NCBI RefSeq assembly: GCF_000472865.1 | Contig: NZ_AXAP01000031.1 | Coordinates: 35,206 to 99,205, forward strand | Source of the DNA: Bradyrhizobium elkanii WSM2783 | GTDB taxonomy: Bacteria; Pseudomonadota; Alphaproteobacteria; Rhizobiales; Xanthobacteraceae | Length of the DNA: 64,000 nucleotides | Direction of reading: 5' to 3' | Shown: piece after piece, positions 60,908 through 64,000 of the stretch | Position numbering within the stretch: position 1 is the first letter of the stretch | Layout of the letters: every line of letters starts with the position of its first letter | The notes under the pieces: generated by a model | Seen by the model: the letters and a program-made list of their open reading frames with translations, nothing else | Told to the model about the DNA's origin: nothing | Databases searched by the model: none | Translations under genes and position numbers: made by a program

Positions 60908-61257
60908 GACGTGTTTCCTCCGCGCTTGTTCTCTGCGGAGCTCTTGAGAAATCGCGAAACCGCAAATCCGGCCAGCACCGCGCCTCCGAAGACCGCCAAT
61001 GGCTCCTTGCGACCGAGATCGTTGAAGGTGCCCATGAGGTCTTGCAGACTTCTGTTGCGCAGCGCGCCCGCCCCCTCTTCGAGGCGGGAAGCGGCCGCAT
61101 GCACGAATTCGGCGGCCTTGGGCATTTGTTGCTGAAGTTCATCGGCGGCACCATGTACGGCGTGGGCCACTTGATCGAGCTGGTTCACGCCGGCCTGCTT
61201 TTGCCGCTCTGCTGCCTGTTCTGTTTTTTGTTCCGTCTGTGTGATCGTGTCTTGCAT
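60904..61257 (-). CDS. Stress-associated membrane-anchored protein (ElaB/DUF883-like)
   Basis: A 117-residue protein: a Gln/Glu/Lys-rich coiled coil (TQTEQKTEQAAERQKQAG, VAHAVHGAADELQQQM), then one C-terminal membrane helix (AVFGGAVLAGFAVSRFLKS). The layout is like ElaB/YgaM-type proteins, but the family match is loose. The ATG at 61257 is the first start after the promoter. First gene of the operon. Confidence 0.75.
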   Translation of the reverse strand: MQDTITQTEQKTEQAAERQKQAGVNQLDQVAHAVHGAADELQQQMPKAAEFVHAAASRLEEGAGALRNRSLQDLMGTFNDLGRKEPLAVFGGAVLAGFAVSRFLKSSAENKRGGNTS

Positions 61258-61329
61258 GGTCAAAAATTCCCTCGTGCGCCGCGGCCCTCGCCGGCGGTCG
61301 CATTGTCCCGTTACAACGCCCCGGAATCC

Positions 61330-61354
61330 AACATGATGGCGCGATCGATGTTCC
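61330..61354 (-). promoter_or_regulatory. EcfG-type (general stress) promoter
   Basis: On the minus strand GGAAC (complement of 61350-61354) is followed after exactly 16 bases by TGTT (complement of 61330-61333). The alphaproteobacterial EcfG consensus is GGAAC-N16-17-CGTT, so only one core base differs. It lies about 75 bases upstream of the first ATG. The downstream genes are of families found in general stress regulons, which agrees. Confidence 0.7.
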
Positions 61355-61389
61355 TGGATAGAAAGGAGAACAGCGTAGGAATCGTACAT

Positions 61390-62041
61390 AGCTCACGCTG
61401 GAAAGGCGCTGCCCGCAAAGCGCGATGTCGCTGCTTGGGTCGGCGCCCCGTGCTTCAGCCCTACCAGAGAATCCCGACTACAAACTCAGGGGACGAGCGG
61501 AGACCCTGGCGCGAGCTGACCGGAAACGCGACCGAGGCGTGCCTGTCGACGAGAAGCCGTTGGCGGTGGGCACCCGCGCCATCCGGTTTGACGTGAACCA
61601 CTGTTCGAACCGCGCCCGGACCTTGCGCCGGTCGATCCGTGCCAAGTTGTTCGCTGCCTGGATGCCGATGAACCGGAGCCCGGATTCCTAGGCACTCCGG
61701 GCGCGCTCCATGACGATTACTGGGATGAGCAGATCGAACGAGCGGAGGGATCCGATCGGTCTGATCGCGACGCAGAGGCAGGTGATCGCGTGGAGCATCG
61801 GCGGCGTCGCGGAGAAGCAGCTGCGCCAAGGTTCCGGCCCGCGATGGCGCGAAGCTGCCCGACGGGCTAAAGTCGGCCGAGGTGCCTGCGAGCCTGGAGA
61901 CGTGGCCAACCGGTGCGGAGCTACGAATAGGTGATGCTCGACGACAAGAACCTGCTGCTTGTGAGTCCTCGGGATGGAACCATCGACGGCGTCACCTCAA
62001 CCGACGTCTCTAAAACGCCACTTCAGTTGCGGCTGCGGATG
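61390..62041. other. Degenerate region without intact gene
   Basis: About 650 bases with only short frames. A glycosyltransferase tail on the minus strand (61575-61690) is the single recognisable piece. Other short stretches look protein-like but match nothing I know. Confidence 0.55.
61575..61690 (-). pseudogene. Glycosyltransferase C-terminal fragment
   Basis: The minus strand encodes ANNLARIDRRKVRARFEQ and then WFTSNRMAR, which matches the end of family 4 glycosyltransferases (pattern RFEERFTxxRMARDY). The upstream body and the closing DY are missing. It is too short for any function. Confidence 0.5.
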
Positions 62042-62618
62042 TTAGCCCGAGGCAAGGGAACGCAACCATGCCCGTCTGGAAATCGCCTTCTCCGCGAGCC
62101 GCTGCAGGGTCTCGACGCGGGTCGCGTCATCGGAGCGCTCCGCCCATCGAGGTACCCGTCGACGAGGATCTCTTCGATCTCCAGCGAAACCTTCCGTTCG
62201 AGGGCACCCGGGAGCTTGCGAAACCGACGGCCTCGTCGGCCATCCGATCGTCTCTTCGAGAAGCTCGCGAGTGCGGGCGGCGGCCGGTCCGGTGAGGCGC
62301 CGCTCGAGATCGGCAAGCTGCGCGGTCGTTCGAGCCTTCCCGCTTCGACCTGCGCCGGCGCTCCGTCGGCCTTCTTCCGGTCATGCTCGCGGTGATAGGC
62401 GCGACGCCGTTCCTTCCGCAGCGTAGCGACGTGGCCGAGCTCCTCCTTGACCATCGCCTCGAATTCCTTTTTGATTTCCGGGTCTCTGAGTAGGCCGCGA
62501 GATATGAGCAGAAGGCGAAGGCTCGCTCCTCGTTGCGCACCGCCATCGCGAGCGCGCGGTATGGCGTCATCAATCGCGAGGTCCACACTTCGGTCGCCGC
62601 TTCAGCGTCCAACGACAT
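62042..62618 (-). pseudogene. Ferritin-like (rubrerythrin-type) gene, several frameshifts
   Basis: It starts MSLDAEAATEVWTSRL and PYRALAMAVRNEERAFAF with the metal-site pattern NEERAF. Near 62495 it shifts to DPEIKKEFEAMVKEELGHVATL, the second half-site with EELGH. It shifts again near 62310 (TTAQLADLERRLTGPAAART) and near 62160, ending ATRVETLQRLAEKAISRRAW and a stop at 62042. Joined, the pieces make a plausible protein of about 190 residues, now broken. Confidence 0.7.
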
Positions 62619-62733
62619 CGATCCTGGTGCCGTTGAGGAACTCATAGTGCAAATTGCCGATCGCGTAGACGTCGGAGCGGGCGATGCTGGAGCCGTCGTC
62701 CGGGCCGCTACGGGCCATAACGCGAAGGATCAT
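62602..62733 (-). CDS. Doubtful 43-residue frame
   Basis: A short frame (MILRVMARSGPDDG up to TRIDVVGR) ends just inside the start of the ferritin-like pseudogene. SDVYAIGNLHYEFLNG faintly recalls a kinase subdomain, but nothing else does. It may be part of another decayed gene. Confidence 0.2.
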   Translation of the reverse strand: MILRVMARSGPDDGSSIARSDVYAIGNLHYEFLNGTRIDVVGR

Positions 62734-62787
62734 CTTGGGGCGGACACATCGCCTTCCGTGGTCCGGCCTTCCGGCGGCCGCAGCTCT

Positions 62788-63540
62788 CTACGTCTTTCCG
62801 AGCTGAACCTGGCGATCGACGATAATCCAGACGGCACGGCCGACTGCGAGCAGGTTCTCCTCTTCACCAAACAGCGCCGCCTCGGCGATGAGACTCCGAC
62901 CTTCGCTGCCGGTTTTCCAGGACGTCACCACGCATCGCTCGCCCGGACGCGGTGGCCCGTCGATGCGCACGGAAAGGCGCCCGAGCAAGATCGGCAAAAC
63001 GTTGAAGTTCCCAGTTTCGGGGTCGTACTGGGATACGTAGCCGGTCGGACAATCCAGCGCGGACCATGCGAACTCAGGTGCAACCAGGCCATCAGCAGTG
63101 GCGAGAGAGGCGTCGGGCGTCCAAAGTACAGCAAAGGCCCCACTGCCGTGTTGTCTGACCAGTGGTCCGGCGAAAAGCCGTAGCCCGTCGCCTGGCGCCC
63201 GGTCAGGCCCGCAAACGAAGCACATCGGCAGTAGATGTTCGTGCGGCTTGACGGGAGTGCGCTTCTCAGCCTCCACCGCCTCGGCGTAGGTCGCCCTCTC
63301 AAGCCGGCTCAGGTCAAGCGTGACGGCCCGGCCGACTGCTATTGTTGCCGTGCCCTGGCGTAACTCCCATATCCCCGTCCCGACCTCGACGAGATCCAGC
63401 TCCGTCTCCAGGGGCGGTGGAGCGCGCAGTGTTACTTCCGCAGCACCGGCAATTTGGCGCGCAAGCATCCCACAGACATAGCCGCCGTTGCCCGAATTGG
63501 GCGGACCACGAAAGCGACGCGGGATCGTTATCGTCTCCAT
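62788..63540 (-). CDS. Thioesterase/hotdog-fold-like conserved protein
   Basis: A 250-residue intact frame. It begins METITIPRRFRGPPNSGNGG, and GPPNSGNGGYVCG with the cysteine pair MCFVCGPDRAPGDGL is characteristic of a thioesterase-like family seen in actinobacteria and rhizobia. The second half (GRLSVRIDGPPRPGERCVVTSW, EAALFGEEENLLAVGRAVWI) fits a second hotdog domain. GGGGAT precedes the ATG. The substrate is unknown. It looks functional although surrounded by debris. Confidence 0.7.
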   Translation of the reverse strand: METITIPRRFRGPPNSGNGGYVCGMLARQIAGAAEVTLRAPPPLETELDLVEVGTGIWELRQGTATIAVGRAVTLDLSRLERATYAEAVEAEKRTPVKPHEHLLPMCFVCGPDRAPGDGLRLFAGPLVRQHGSGAFAVLWTPDASLATADGLVAPEFAWSALDCPTGYVSQYDPETGNFNVLPILLGRLSVRIDGPPRPGERCVVTSWKTGSEGRSLIAEAALFGEEENLLAVGRAVWIIVDRQVQLGKT

Positions 63541-63714
63541 GCCATCCCCAAACGATACGACGGCATTGCATCCCGAAGGACGCCTCTTCGTTATCGGGCA
63601 CGGTCTATTTATCCCAGACGTAGGTCGAGGCAGGCGCGCCGAAGGTTCAAGTCTAATCGGTTTTGCTTCAAGACCGTCGACGGGATATCCGATGGTCGGC
63701 TAATGGAATGGTCC

Positions 63715-63751
63715 GGCCGTGCTCCGGCCCTGCCAGTGCGAGAAGCTGGCA
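63715..63751. other. Paired hairpins upstream of the IS110 transposase
   Basis: Two adjacent stem-loops: GGCCG-TGCTC-CGGCC at 63715-63729 and TGCCAG-N9-CTGGCA at 63731-63751, ending 27 bases before the transposase ATG. Structured DNA or RNA at the ends of IS110-family elements can encode the guide (bridge) RNA. No further match to a known guide RNA could be made here. Confidence 0.45.
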
Positions 63752-63778
63752 AGGGGCGCTCAAGACAAGGAGCACACC

Positions 63779-64000
63779 ATGTCTCAGAAGCTCAACGCAG
63801 CGATCGCCGTGATCGGCATCGATATCGGCAAGAACTCGTTCCACCTCGTGGGTCATGATCACCGCGGTGCCATCGTGCTGCGACAGAAGTGGTCACGCGG
63901 CCAGGTGGAAACGCGGCTCGCCAACCTGCCGCCGTGCTTGATCGGGATGGAGGCTTGCGTCGGCGCGCATCATCTCAGCCGCAAGCTCCAAATGCTTGGC
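63779..64000 (+). mobile_element. IS110-family transposase, N-terminal part
   Basis: The frame starts MSQKLNAAIAVIGIDIGKNS after an AAGGAG site and runs off the window at codon 74. IGIDIGKNSFHLVG contains the first aspartate of the DEDD (RuvC-like) catalytic domain, and LPPCLIGMEACVGAHHLS contains the glutamate. The element's left boundary lies somewhere in 63541-63778 and cannot be placed. The subgroup (IS110 or IS1111) is undecided. Confidence 0.9.

Noticed and set aside
1..64000. CRISPR array, rRNA operon or phage structural genes
   Set aside because: No regularly spaced repeats, no rRNA-like sequence and no capsid, tail or terminase motifs; the only holin-like gene belongs to a stress operon.

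Overview
The window is high-GC alphaproteobacterial chromosome, most like the Bradyrhizobium/Rhodopseudomonas group (Nitrobacteraceae). The signs are the block ratA-like, cinA, ispDF, dusB, ntrB, ntrC, ntrY, ntrX, hfq, hflX, mazG; a bifunctional ispDF; palindromic repeats typical of that group; a FixK/FNR-type box; and an EcfG-type promoter. This assignment comes from gene order and protein style, not from a database search.

Layout. 1-13.2 kb is conserved core: isoprenoid synthesis, tRNA dihydrouridine synthase, two nitrogen-regulation two-component pairs (NtrBC, NtrYX), Hfq, the GTPase HflX and MazG. 13.3-16.6 kb holds queC, a cobalt-type nitrile hydratase operon and a divergent enoyl-CoA hydratase. 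16.6-22.0 kb is a secreted protein and a YhiI-RbbA-YhhJ-type membrane-fusion/ABC export operon. 22.3-23.3 kb is a universal stress protein behind a FixK/FNR box. 23.3-31.5 kb is a LysR-controlled catabolic cluster: acyl-CoA dehydrogenase, ADP-forming acyl-CoA ligase, SCP2-like protein, alpha/beta hydrolase, orphan periplasmic binding protein and aldehyde dehydrogenase. 31.5-37.6 kb carries a Tat-signal HisC-like aminotransferase, a small secreted protein, a P2-type cation ATPase and PPK2. 38.1-42.8 kb is a TRAP transporter (DctP plus fused DctQM) and an acyl-CoA ligase. 42.9-50.7 kb is a second core block on the minus strand: rlpA, a penicillin-binding carboxypeptidase, tmk, holB, metG, tatD and an MBL hydrolase.

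From about 52.3 kb the sequence becomes accessory. A tRNA-Ser(TGA) is preceded by an integrase remnant and followed by an intact P4-type integrase. Next comes a graveyard: a group II intron whose reverse transcriptase has several frameshifts, an in-frame methyltransferase/AroE chimera that is itself frameshifted, a frameshifted small gene, a glycosyltransferase tail and a broken ferritin-like gene. Between these ruins lies an apparently intact minus-strand stress operon (DUF3618, holin-like, YihY and small proteins) behind a good EcfG-type promoter. The window ends in a hotdog-fold gene and the start of an IS110-family transposase.

Functionally, the core blocks cover nitrogen and redox sensing, RNA regulation and cell-envelope or DNA housekeeping. 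The accessory genes deal with organic-acid and nitrile catabolism, low-oxygen and general stress, and mobile DNA.
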